Shown one piece after another: positions 13,286 to 24,535 of a DNA stretch of 64,000 nucleotides. Where the stretch lies: assembly GCA_025738555.1 (NCBI GenBank), contig JAOVFP010000021.1:806001-870000 (forward strand), written 5' to 3'. The notes beneath the pieces were generated by a model. That model did not search any database. It worked only from the letters and a program-made list of their open reading frames with translations, and was not told the DNA's origin. The translations under genes were made by a program, and so were the position numbers. The stretch's first letter is position 1. Each line of letters begins with the position of its first letter. Origin of the DNA: Cyathus striatus (lineage: Eukaryota > Basidiomycota > Agaricomycetes > Agaricales > Nidulariaceae).

Positions 13286-13880
13286 CTCAGTGCCGAGTTC
13301 CACGTGGCAGCATTAGTCGGGAGGATGGTTCCACTGGGAGTGCGACCAGGAAAACTCGAGCAACGACTCGAGCTGGGGGACAGGATGGAAGAAAAGGGCC
13401 GAGGATATACAATGCGATATCATCCGGCTTTCGTAGCTTTCTCCTCGAACACCCTTTGTTCAATTGCCTTGCACTACCAAGTAGGCCCCGGCACAGGTGG
13501 AAAGAGGGTCTCTTGAAGTTGAGCAGAACAGTACAAAGGACAAAACCCTGTAATGCCCCCACGAAGTTCGAACGTCCAACATTGGATGAGGAGTCGATGC
13601 GGCACAATGAATCGCATCTAGCACCAACTCTGCGATAGGAGCTTAGTATTCCTAAGCAGAAGCACGATAGTGGATGTTCGATTGATGTGATAGATGTTGA
13701 AAGCTGGGGATAGAGATGGCGAACCCGGCTCAGATACGATGTGATCCGATCGTCTCCAGCCGGTGCATGCGTCGAGTTTCCGTATGATAGTAAATCAGGG
13801 TCTGATGGAGCACCTTGATATAGTGGAGAGGAGGTGGTAGGAATCGTAATCCAGAATATAAGCATCGGGGAGATGTCTGG
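13286..13880 (+). repeat. Dispersed repeat family C, copy 1
   Basis: CACGTGGCAGCATTAGTCGG near 13302 and the following 270 bp match 62160-62410, including TCTCCTCGAACACCC and GTTGAGCAG. A second block near 13690 (AGATGTTGAAAGCTGGGGATAG, GGCGAACCC) matches 63668-63780. In the 62-64 kb copy the two blocks are separated by a DNA transposon. Confidence 0.65.
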
Positions 13881-14454
13881 TTGGGTGGGGTGGTGCTGTA
13901 GTAGGCGATGGTGGTGGTTGTAGCTGATACGATGGCTACCCTTGAATCTGGGGCTTTCGAGTCTCTACCGTGGCAGGCCGCCGCAGTTCCTAACAGCAAA
14001 ACGACTGCTTCCCTCCTTCTCCTTCTCCCTCCCCTCAGACTTCCCACCTAATAAGACGACAATGACAGTCTATCCGACGATCTGCCTCATGAACCTGACG
14101 AAGCTGACAAAATCAACCACGCTCATTCCAGCTGGTACGATCTTGAGCTTTGGTCTTCAGTATCAGGCTAGTGGGGTGGGTGGTTACTATCGTAACAGGA
14201 GAAGGTTAGGAAAAGAGGGAAAGGGACGACACGTACGATAGGGCACGTACGAACATCTGCAACTTGTACCCCTTATTGTACGGACCTATAAACTCCCATT
14301 CACTACGTGGATCTCATTAGCACCTAACACGCTCTCGTAATGAAATACGTACTTCTTGTGTCACACCTCCATCCCACACTTGTTCTCGTGCGCACACTCG
14401 CCTTCCTCCTTACTATTCTTGAACTGCCCCCCATCCCTCCTCGGACACTCCTCG

Positions 14455-15060
14455 TTATCTTGTATCACTGAGAGGTTTCGGTACCGGCTGTAACAAAAGT
14501 TTAGACGTCTCTTGGAGATGTCCATTCATCGGCAGCAGCAGCAGAATCGTAATCATCGCCCCATTAGCAGGATGGAAATTAACCGCCCCATTCTCCGTCG
14601 CAATATGTCCATTACCAAAAGAATGCGTACGCTGAAGGCGCGTTATCGTTGTTATCCTCTCCTCTTCGTCTTGCTCAGGCTGTGACGTGGAGCAACAGGA
14701 AGAATGCGAGAGGGAAGAGAGAATCTTATCGATGTTGGATATCGTGTGGTCGTGTTCGTTAGACCCTGATTGGGCACTCGAAGTCAGTGGGTACGCACTG
14801 CGAGTGCTGGGACGAGGCGTGGGTGAGGGACTTGCACGGTGCCTCGTTGAACTGTGTTGACTGGGACGACGGCGGAGATGCGCCGGGGTGGAGAGTCGAC
14901 GGGAGACCAACGTGCATGCCCCTGCACTGTGAGCGCGTGTGATTGAAGGTGCCTGTTGTTATTCCTGGAGAGAGCTTTAGTAAGGGTATGAAAGAAAGAA
15001 CTCAGGAGGAAGCGGAGACCGGGTAAAGAATGGTGGGAGAGCGCCAAGAGGGATTCTTAC
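14455..15060 (-). repeat. Family B, inverted fragment
   Basis: On the minus strand this fragment carries CTCCACGTCACAGCC, GAGGAGAGGATAACAACG and a TTAATTTCCATCCTGC segment, matching 2130-2260 and 10750-10890. The upstream part (15040-14800) matches 10440-10630. A 151-residue frame stays open across it (14910-14455), but it is low-complexity Ser/Thr/Arg-rich and broken in the other copies, so a gene is not supported. Confidence 0.6.
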
Positions 15061-15621
15061 ATACCTTTCCGCCTGCCCCCTCGCTCGTTTTACCAGCAAA
15101 TATTATTCGTAGGTCTTCGCCCTATCGAATTCCTCAGGAAAACATGCAAGTCCACTCCCTTTACCCTCTAATCCACCGAGAGACCTGTCGTGTTGCGCGC
15201 CGAATGGGATGTTTGGAACTTGTCATCTCCCATTGAGATTTGATCTGAGTGCATGTTCGAGTGGAGGTGATGCACGTTGGGCGAGGGTGGTGGTGGAATT
15301 CCTGTGAATGGACGGGATTAGCGTAAGTTCGTAAAGAAGGAAGGAGGAGGAGGAGGGGGAGGAGGAGAGAAAGAGGTTGAAGAGAATGGATTCTGGAGGA
15401 TGACAAGAAGACAGTAGAGGACGGACTGGGGGCGGGGAAATAAAATGAAAGACGTACCGCCAACTGCACTCCCAGAAGACCCAAGTTTTATCTCTCCTAT
15501 ATCGACGTTCAGATTGTCGAAGGGTTTCAGAAATGTGAAGGGAACTAACGAAGTAGCTTTGAGTATACCTAGCCCAGGCGAAATCCTCCGGGCAGAAAGA
15601 AGATCGGTTTTACGTTATAAT
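15061..15621. other. Intergenic, no gene seen
   Basis: Short frames only. A purine-rich AGGAGGAGG tract lies near 15340-15375. Confidence 0.4.
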
Positions 15622-16985
15622 ATGATAGTGGGGGTGCACAACGCCCGCAAAGTGTGACTCACATGATCTGTGACATCTGTCACGCATGCCCTCAAATTCT
15701 ACTGACCCACTGCTCTCGTTCCTCACTCAACACATTTTAGCTAGCTCTTTTGTGTCATGTCATAATAAAAATACATTATCTATGATTGTATGAAGTTTTT
15801 TTTTGTTAAAATGTGCTGGATATTGCTGGAGGCATCAAACCCCTGCCAAAAATCACATCAATTAGGTACTCAAACTTCATCCTCTTATAACTTTTGAACA
15901 AGAACACTTCAGAACATATATAATAGAGCAAAATTGCACTATTTTACGATACCTACAATTCCTACTGACCGGATTTTTAATTAAGGTGCTGTAACATATT
16001 AATATGGCAGGTATTGGTGCATTATCTCATACTTACAATCATGATATAAAAATTCTGGTCAGTAGCAATTATTTGCATCGATAAATAGTACAAAATTGCT
16101 CTATAAATAGTATACATACGATGCGATTCCATAAAGTTATAAGGTATAAGTTCTCACTCCCATAGCTCAGAGGCACAGCCACAGGTTAGACTTCAAACAA
16201 CACCATGCATAATCGATTGCTCAACTCAAATATTCCATTATCATGTATATATGAACTACACATTAAGTACAGTTTATAATAGATCATTTGTATAGGTTGT
16301 AAAGGTTTTTGTGCATGTAATAATGTTTAATTGGCCAAACTCCTATTAACTATATAGCTGTGATTTTCATTCTTTAATAACTTTTGAAGGAGTGAACATA
16401 AGACCATGGTTTATAGAGAGAAATTACACTACTTTTTTGTGCCAATAATCATATCAAGCTAGATTTTTGATTCTGCAACCATAACATGTAATTTGGGTGT
16501 GTATAACAATGGGTTCCCATACATACAGGACTTTTAATAAAATTCTGTATAGATAAAATTATTTACACAATATAATATTGCAATTTTGCTCTATAAACTA
16601 TAGCAATACAATGTGATCTCAGAAAGATATTTGAGAAACAAGTTCTGAAACCAACATAAGGCACAGCCACCAGCAGAACCTATTTCGGAAGATCGCCTGA
16701 TTGATTGATACAAGTTGTCACAATGTCACAGCTGTCACCATGTTTTAACCAGTATTTATAAGAGAATATAAGAATTCATACATATTACACTACTTAAATA
16801 ACATATTTACGACATCTATCATAACATTAGTTAAAGTAGGAGTGAAAAGAGCAAAGAAAAGTATGAAGAAACATCCAGGAAATGCAAAGAACAGAACTGG
16901 GTCAAGATTTGTGACACTTTTGGTCACATGGTGTGACCGTCACGTCACCAGCCATGTGAGAGCATTGTGCACCCCCAATGATAGT
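15622..16985. mobile_element. Non-autonomous DNA transposon, hAT-like, with 8-bp TSD
   Basis: The element (15630-16977) is flanked by perfect 8-bp direct repeats ATGATAGT at 15622-15629 and 16978-16985. Its ends form an inverted repeat, GGGGGTGCACAA at left and TTGTGCACCCCC at right, with one extra A at the right edge. Subterminal copies of GTGTGAC/GTCACA lie near both ends, as in hAT transposase-binding regions. The interior is AT-rich, unlike its flanks, and contains no transposase. It also holds a diverged direct duplication: TAACTTTTGAA then TTTTGCTCTATAAA motifs in about 15885-16190 and again in about 16375-16680. The 8-bp duplication fits the hAT superfamily; the family itself is not named. 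Confidence 0.85.
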
Positions 16986-17115
16986 AATACATATGCAAAT
17001 ATGTAATCAAACAACAGCGTTACCCATGGCGCGAAATCAATGATTTGTCAGTATCATCAACCCTTATATGGAGAGAAGTGAGTTTGAAAGATCGCAGTAT
17101 ACACGTCCCCACCCA

Positions 17116-18057
17116 ATGTCATTCCACTTCCCCCCTGAAATCGAGGATGAAATATTTCGACATGTGGTCACTACTCGTCCCTACTACGATACAGACGCAC
17201 ACCTAGCCAGGGTGTCCAAACGAGTGCAATTGTGGTAAGTCATCTCCATCATATCATAGACCTGGCTAAATGTTCAATAAAGCGTGGAGCCAGTGTTATA
17301 TAGGACTATCAAATTTTATGGCAACAGAGCAAAGTATGGATACAATATCCATGAGATCTACCGGTTAATCCACGAAGACAAATTCAAGATCGCTCTCAAG
17401 TTCAAGCCTAAATCATTCTTTCAAGAAAACGTCAAAAACATTCTCTTTATAGCCTCAGTATCGAAGGAGTTTGCCACCTCTCTGCTTTCTATTTGCACAG
17501 GCATTCAACATCTGTTCTTTTGGTTCGAATGGCATGACGAGTCATTTGTCCAAAATATCGCCCCGTTACCGCTACACTCCCTCGAAGTTGATGCTTCCAT
17601 GCTGAACAAATTGGCCATATCTCAAGTAAAGCTATCTCAAGTTACATACATATCCCTTGGAGGTCTTTGCTTTGACGAGGATATCGATTACATCCTTATG
17701 GATAGCTTCCAATGGCTACCGGCATTAACTCACCTCGAGATACCTGTTGGTGAACAAAACGAGTACTTAACAAGGACTCTGCGCACTCTCAGGAATATTA
17801 AACAGCTGGAATCCATTTTTATCCTACTTGTCGATTTTTATGTTTGGGGAAACGATGATGGAGTTCATGAGTTGATTAGTCAATGGGAAGCAGTCGACTC
17901 GAAGATTATGGTTGTCCGTCTGCAGTCCGAGTCGTCGATAAGGCATTGGGAAGAGAGGATGGATTGTGGGGGTATTGACGTTCAAGATGGTTATCATTAT
18001 GGAGAGGATTGTTGGAGTAATAACGGCGAGGAGGATATAGTTGAAAATAAGGATTAA
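17116..18057 (+). CDS. F-box-like protein (small, LRR-poor)
   Basis: Probable substrate adaptor of an SCF ubiquitin ligase or a related scaffold; this is inferred from the N-terminal motif only. Exon 1 is 17116-17234, the intron is 17235-17282 (48 nt, GTAAGT donor, GGCTAAAT branch, AAG acceptor) and exon 2 ends at the TAA at 18057, giving about 297 residues. The N-terminus FPPEIEDEIFRHVV followed by RVSKRVQLW and EPVLYRTI is the layout seen in many agaricomycete F-box-like proteins. The middle has leucine-rich segments (LPLHSLEVDASML, LPALTHLEIP) but no regular LRR array. The C-terminus is acidic (NNGEEDIVENKD). The start is the first ATG that opens on the F-box motif. It stands alone between transposable elements. 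Confidence 0.72.
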
Positions 18058-20459
18058 TAAAAGAATGTGTATAGCGATGGCTTCAACATGCATGTAAAGA
18101 GGTATACTGAACTACAAAGTCCAGATCTGAGAGCTTTCAATTGCAGCAGCCTGAACTAACATAAGCAGCATGTAGTAAAGCACCTCGTCTCGTCTAAATA
18201 CTCCCTTCAGGTGTATAGGGATAGTATATGGTTGGAGCCTTAAGTCCAACTCTAACATTAATCAGAGTGAAAGCAATACCCGACACAGCTGGCCAGGCAT
18301 CACCAACAATGAACTGCAAATTTGACCTTGATTGATAACTTGCAAAGAAAAATATCGTCCAGGATCTATATAAGTATTTAATCAAACTTCAACGAGAAAT
18401 TTCAACACGTACATATATATGGCTGCACCTTCGACCACTGTTCCTAAGACAGACTTCGAAATTAGACAGAATCGAGATCACAGAAATCTTCTTAGCGAAC
18501 TTGTATTGGGGGAAGAACCACGACAGAATCATTGACACGCCCACCACTGCTTTACGGAGTTCAAGCTGCAGAAAGACATTTTAGGGTGGTTATATTTGGC
18601 AAATGCACCGATGCAGGAACTTCTCAGGATGTGGTACAGTGGTATGTATGCACTAGAGGTGCTATCTGAGAGGTCAAAATAGGCGCTGTGTGCAATACAC
18701 CCACAGCGGCCACTTCAAGATAACTCACCCAAAACTATGGGTCAGTGGGGGCTTGTGGGTCCGGAGCATCACCTCCTAGAAAAGATGGCATGATGATCTA
18801 AAGAGAAGATGTAACTACAATATTATTTCTCTGTACGGGCCAACTTCATGCGCATCAAATTACAACATCCGAGAATGCAATACCCATAGGTCTAAATATA
18901 CAGTATGAAATCTAAGATCACTTATTATCACTGAGTCGGAACGGTGAGAATCGAGTATAGCCCTGTTTCGACCGTTAGTGTTGGAAACAGAATGATTTTG
19001 CAGATTAATCGGCTCAATATGTAGTGGTAGAGCTCCTATAAAATATTAATAACCAAGTACTACCATGTGTAGAGTTCTAAGAGTAACCCCAACATCGACA
19101 ACCGGTAATGAGCCCCACGTTTTGGCAAGAAAACTCTAAATCATCTCCTCGCAAACCCCTCAACAAAGGCTCTTAATGTTTCTAACTCAAAAAATTTTAT
19201 TCCTCACATTTTATATATATCGTACACAATCCGCCGTGATTTTTGTATGCCTATTCCCTGCTACCTTACTCAAGAACAACCTCTAACATTTCATAAATAT
19301 CTCGTGCTTGCTATTTGTGTTACACCCTCATCTAAGCTCTTGTTACTATTATCTCAGTCGAGGTCAAGATTTCGATTAGAGAAGTTCTTTCTTTCTTGTT
19401 ACGCTTTCTTGTTACGTCTTCGGCTTTTCCCATGTCTTTTGATTAGATCTATTAAGTAGTATGTACGTACAACAAGTTTTAAGCAAGAAAGCATCATAGT
19501 ATCAACCCCATTACAGCTATGCGCAGCATGTCGCCCGTGAGACCGCGCGCCGCCTTCCAGTACATTCTGATTGAGTGTTCTCCTACTGCTAAGGAAGAAA
19601 TATGCTTATTTTGATATTGTGTGTACAATGCAGATCTCAATAGATCTCAAGCTCAACTAGAGGACTGGTATAATAAAAATTGATTCATTTTTCAATTTTC
19701 GTTGCTCGATATGTAGTGGTTCAAATTTGATCATCATCAATATGGTGACTGGTGGAATGATAAAAATAAAACAAACATCATAGATCTGGGTCAAGTTGCG
19801 TTCCCGACTGCGATGACTCGGATAGAATATGCCTACGAACGAATATCTATGAATAGCACAGACTTCTTCGATACATGTGACACCCTTCATTAAATTCTTC
19901 ACGGCTTCAGATGCGAGTCTTCGTTCAGTTATTTCTAGCTGGGCGCAAAATGCTACTATTCGAAGTTTCCACATGGACCCACCATGCGTTGTCTTCCTCC
20001 GCATTGGAGCCACCCAAATAAATAAAAAACCACTTACATAGCCATTATTGGGATGTCGATATCCACTTATTTCCTGTGAATTCTGGACCGAAAACTTGTA
20101 TGATAAAGCCGATTCAGGGTGACTGAAGCAGCAGGGAAATTGACTTTTGACTGATTCAATGTGTGGTAGTACTTGGCTTACATAATGTAGTTATTTGTAC
20201 TAGGCAAGGCAAGGCTGTATTTGATTTTGGGCTTAGTACTTATATCCTGACAGTCATTTGTAGGTCATTTGATTGAACTAAGTAGTAAGAAAACTGTGGT
20301 CAGTTGGTGATGATTGGGTGATGAGGCCTCGAGGAAGGACCAAAACTTGGATCCTCCAGGAATGCAGCTGGGAACTCGTTCCTGATGTCGACTTTCCACG
20401 TCCTAACTCCAAAATCGAAGGGAGGGTCTGAATCAGATTCGGAGTCCACGCGAAAGCAC
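18058..20459. other. Intergenic, no gene supported
   Basis: AT-moderate sequence with only short frames. A 38-codon frame starting at 18419 just after ACATATATAT has no recognisable domain. No tRNA or rRNA gene was seen. Confidence 0.4.
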
Positions 20460-20539
20460 TGTTGCTAGAGGGGAATGCCCAAGTGCAAAATGGTGTGTAT
20501 GTTTTTCTTACTTCGTTGCTTGCATTTTCTTCGCTTTCC

Positions 20540-20750
20540 TTTGTTCTACCTCCGTATTCGTCTACTTCTTTTCCCTTAACCAGCCTCGTGTTACCTTTCC
20601 CTCTTTACCCCCTTTTCTCCCTCTCCTTACGCCCTCTCCTCTCTTCATTCTCCCCCTCTCCCTCCCTTCTCCCCTCTCCCCTCTCCCCTCTCCCTCCCTT
20701 CTGCCCTCTCCCTCCCTTCTGCCCTCTCCCTCCTTCCCTTTCTCTCTTCG
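20540..20750 (+). repeat. Pyrimidine-rich low-complexity tract
   Basis: Runs of CCCTCTCCCTCCCTTCTGCC and similar units with imperfect short tandem periodicity. Comparable tracts sit inside the composite repeat at 2519 and 11165. Confidence 0.7.
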
Positions 20751-20851
20751 TTACCAACCCACACTAATCCCATATATCCACAGGAATCCACCTTCGCTCG
20801 CTCACGCACTCAGATCGAATCCGAATAGAAAGTCCAAAACATCCATCCGAC

Positions 20852-21004
20852 GACTGTCGTTCGTCTCCCCCACCTGGGACATCACGTGACATCCGGCACA
20901 GGCAATAATTCTAACCGGAGAGGCCTCTACGTTGCCCGTATGTGCTTACAAGTTACAGGCCGAATATCACGTGATGTCCCAGGTGGGGGAGACGAACGAC
21001 AGTC
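20852..21004. repeat. Perfect 38-bp inverted repeat
   Basis: The left arm 20852-20889 and right arm 20967-21004 are exact reverse complements (starting GACTGTCGTTCGTC and ending ACATCACGTGA), separated by 77 bp. With two mismatches the arms extend about seven bases further inward. Each arm contains the palindrome TCACGTGA. The structure lies at the junction between a plus-orientation pyrimidine tract and an inverted family A copy. Confidence 0.9.
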
Positions 21005-21780
21005 CCTCGACCTGAACCAACATACCCACACCACGCCGCCTCTCCTCTCCGCTCAGGCTTCCCGTCGTCAATCCAGTCCAAATATAGCATTGCAACCTGA
21101 GATCGGGAGGTTAGAGTTGAGTTGCAGGTGGCTGGTAGTGTTGTGGTATTCGTATGTGGCATAGCGGTATAGCGCAGCATGATCTTCGAGCATCCGCAGA
21201 CCATGATTGCCCCACGCACAGTCCTTCCTCCCCATCGGATCGTAAGTAAAGCTGTTTACCATCAGCCCCACCAAGCCCGCCTCTCCACATAGTGAAACAG
21301 CTGAAAGCTGGCTAGGATTGGGTAGGGTAAGTCGCCTTGACACGAAGCCTTAGGCAGGCATAATGTATTGTGTTCGAGTTCGCCTCGTAGTCCTCGAACA
21401 GGATCACCCACGCCTGTACACTTAACGGTAGGTTGAGAACTCGGAGCTCGATGTACTGTGTAGCGGTATGGGTGCGAGCTCCCCAGTTTACAACTGGCAT
21501 ACCCCTCCGAAGTCGAGTTAAATTGGAGTTGAAAAGCAGCCGGGATTGGATAATGCCATCCTGACGCATAACCATGATATACGAGCTTCCACCTGGGTTG
21601 GGAGTCGTACGTCGTCGGTCGACCGTAGTGCTGTGTCCAGGACCGTTCCCGAAGCTTGAGCTTGAGGCCGATACATGCCATAGCATAACGGTGTAGGGCA
21701 GCATAATCTCGAGCCCCTGCAGTATATCACCATTCCCTTGCACGCTCAACACTCTCCATCGGAACAGAAGTCGAGATACA
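21005..21780 (-). repeat. Family A, inverted copy
   Basis: On the minus strand the order matches 3285-4060 and 165-740: GGGGCTCGAGATTATGCTGC near 21715, then CCTCAAGCTCAAGCTTCGGG, then TCGAGCTCCGAG, then TACCGTTAAG and GTACAGGCGTGGGTGATCC. The distal part near 21020-21066 matches the inverted 1390-1435 sequence. All frames are broken by comparison with the other copies. Confidence 0.75.
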
Positions 21781-24418
21781 GATATGTTTTCGACTTTCGT
21801 TACAAACAACACTAACCTATATATTCCGTAGAAAGTAAAGAATCCACCAGTTGGAATTAGAAACATAAATTATGAATTATAAGATGTATTTTAGATTATC
21901 TACATTAGTTTTGTCTACTGAGAAAGGAAAGTAAGTCTCCATTTCGCAACATAAGTCGGTAGAAGTGTTTCTATGTTGCGGATCTTTAAATCAATGATTA
22001 GAATTCCCACTACCTTTTAAGGTAGTAGGGTTATGTAGGGTGATGAAAAATCAAATTTTGCAGAGCGAACACCTCCCATCAACCGGAGTTTAAACGAGTT
22101 TGAAATATCGGTCATTCCCATATCCCAAATGTTCAGAGCCTCTCCCACCGTGCGCATTGTGGAGGAGGATATTTGCTTGACGGTATCCTCTCGACAAAGA
22201 ATTGTGCGAGTGGGTGGCACATCCGTCCAACCCTTCAGATCCAGTGAGCTCGCGAGAGAGAGAAAAGGGGGGAATGCGAAGCTGACATTCACAAAGCGTA
22301 CGTACGACATTTATGTAGGTAAGCGACACGAGGTAAATGTATGTAAGGAGTGAGGTAACGGATATGAAAAACGCATTTTTACCATGCAGGCAGAATGCCT
22401 GCTCTACAGCATCGTCGAAGATAAGAATTCCTTTGCATTTTTTATGTTGCATTATCACTTTCAAGTTTCATATTTCGAATATAAATTTTTACTTTACTGG
22501 TGATAAAGCTACTCTATGGATACTGGTTCCAGTCCACTGTAAGTAGCTTATGTACAATAGTGGCCTTCATGAATTGTGTTGTGATGCATGTGCATATGAT
22601 CTTGTTTCGATGAGTTATCCTTTTGCATTGTGAATTTCATGCTATGCTGTGATATTGGATATTTTACATCACCAATTCTATGTGAACTCTGTCATCCCAC
22701 ATGTTCTCTTGCCAGTTTTATACTGATTTCATGGAATAAAATTAAAGCTATTTTGTTGCTAGGCTTGGGTGGCAATGATAGTGAAGTTATCTATAACTTT
22801 AAGCACTTGCGGGTACCATTCTAAGGATGACTAGAATTTGACTGGAATCATTAATAATAACTTTATGTGACCATTTTCATGGAAATTAGTTTAAACAAGA
22901 TGTTCCTTTCAGTCAACTTTCACTAATATATCTGCTTATGCACTTTCAGCACAGCTAAGTACATGTAAGTATTATATCTATTAGAGAGAATATCTGATGC
23001 CAGGTAGCGGGCCTTGCCGCTAGTCGGCCTTATTGATTTATTTAATATTAGGTACGCGAACAAAGAACCGAGAAGTCGAACCGAAAATAAGCGGCAAGCC
23101 GTAGAGCCGAAGATCAGAGCTCAAATACTTTGACGTAGTCGAGCGTGGTTGTCCGGCTTTCCATACGCAACCACTTCGAATCTATTTAATATTGCATGCA
23201 TCCGATACAGACCCAATATGCGTGGGACATGGACCTTAGGTTTCTCTTCTAGGTAGAGATATTTTATCCACCACCACAGGCTATTAGAAGCCGCAGTGAT
23301 TACGAACGCGCATCGATAGAACCAGGGGCACATGAGGAACATGAACGATTCAAAGGAACCACTCAATTACAATTCAAGCAAGTCTTATGATACATATTGA
23401 AAGGTGAGCGCCAGGTTATTATATTAAATGCCAAATTGTATGCGTTTAGTAGGACATTTTCACGAGGGGTTCAATGTTGCCGGTGAAAGAGGTTCCACAT
23501 TCAGGTGCATACATGAAATATCTATTTAAGACAATATATAGCCTTATATTACATTTTGGGGGCGGAAACTGTTGACTGCAGGTGAACGACCAATTTCCCC
23601 TTGGGCTGGAAGTCGAGCCCACATTCATGTGATGCGTTGGAATAACTTAAGTACATCTAAGATATTATCAAGTGCCTTCTCTCTTCATGCACCACGCTGC
23701 ACTGTGATCTAATGAATCTCACCGGAACCTCACCGATGGATTTCATAGAAGCAAAGATCCCATCGATAAATAAAAGCTAATATAAGTACGTGTTACAGTT
23801 TTGTATGAGTTCGACAAGCACTGGAACCGAAAGTTTCCGAAACAATGGAGATAAGTGGGCTCAATTTTAATGAATTTTTAAGTGAACCAACCAACTGGAA
23901 TATCAGTAGCAGTAGTGATAAATGGGTCGTGTACTATTCAACGGCCGAAGTCGCAAAGACAGCTTTACCAGGAAGCTTTCATGATGTATTTATCACTGCT
24001 GTGTCATTGATCTACTTTTGGTATCACAAACTCACACCTTCTGTGTCTCCTTTCAGCCACAATGTCTACAATGCTATTAAACACAGCCATAACAATTGCG
24101 CAATGAACACCATGAGGTAGAACGAATAGAAGGAATGGACTAATATAAGACCTTCACATTAGATCTACAAGTGTTTCTTTTATGATTTCACATCCCTATT
24201 GATCATATCTAACCAATCAAATAGTGGAGCATAACTCGTTTGTGATAACAACAGTGGAATGCGTAACAGACAAAAATACAATCGCATTGCTGGATATATA
24301 TAGAATGTGAAGGCATATCCTTAATAGTTTTTCTCTCCAAAAGACTGGGGAATGCTTGATCACACCGATGATTTGGCTCGGAACATGTTTGCTAACGCAT
24401 GTAAAGCACGATGCGCAA
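21781..24418. other. Intergenic, no gene supported
   Basis: AT-rich. A short palindrome ACTACCTTTTAAGGTAGT lies near 22011. A 91-codon frame at 23845-24120 opens with ATG but has no recognised domain, splice structure or paralogue here, so it is left as possible only. A repeat-end-like GGGCCTTGCCGC lies near 23008. Confidence 0.4.
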
Positions 24419-24426
24419 GCTATATA
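24419..24426 (+). promoter_or_regulatory. Candidate TATA box of NLR-B
   Basis: CTATATAG lies about 112 bp upstream of the start of NLR-B, followed by a CT/CA-rich leader ending ACTTATAATGG. Position and sequence are plausible, but nothing else confirms it. Confidence 0.35.
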
Positions 24427-24535
24427 GCTAATTGATGTAGACCTTAGCTCACCCTCTTTCGTCTTCTTTAACACCTCACTCACTGCTCAAGCACTCAACA
24501 CGTACAAGTCAAAGTCAAATTCTCCTTCACTTATA

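Noticed and set aside
14455..14910. 151-codon minus-strand frame as a gene
   Set aside because: The sequence belongs to a dispersed repeat whose other copies are broken in this frame, and the product is low-complexity.
23845..24120. 91-codon frame upstream of NLR-B as a partner gene
   Set aside because: No domain, no paralogue and no shared motif with the NLR N-terminus; too weak to call.
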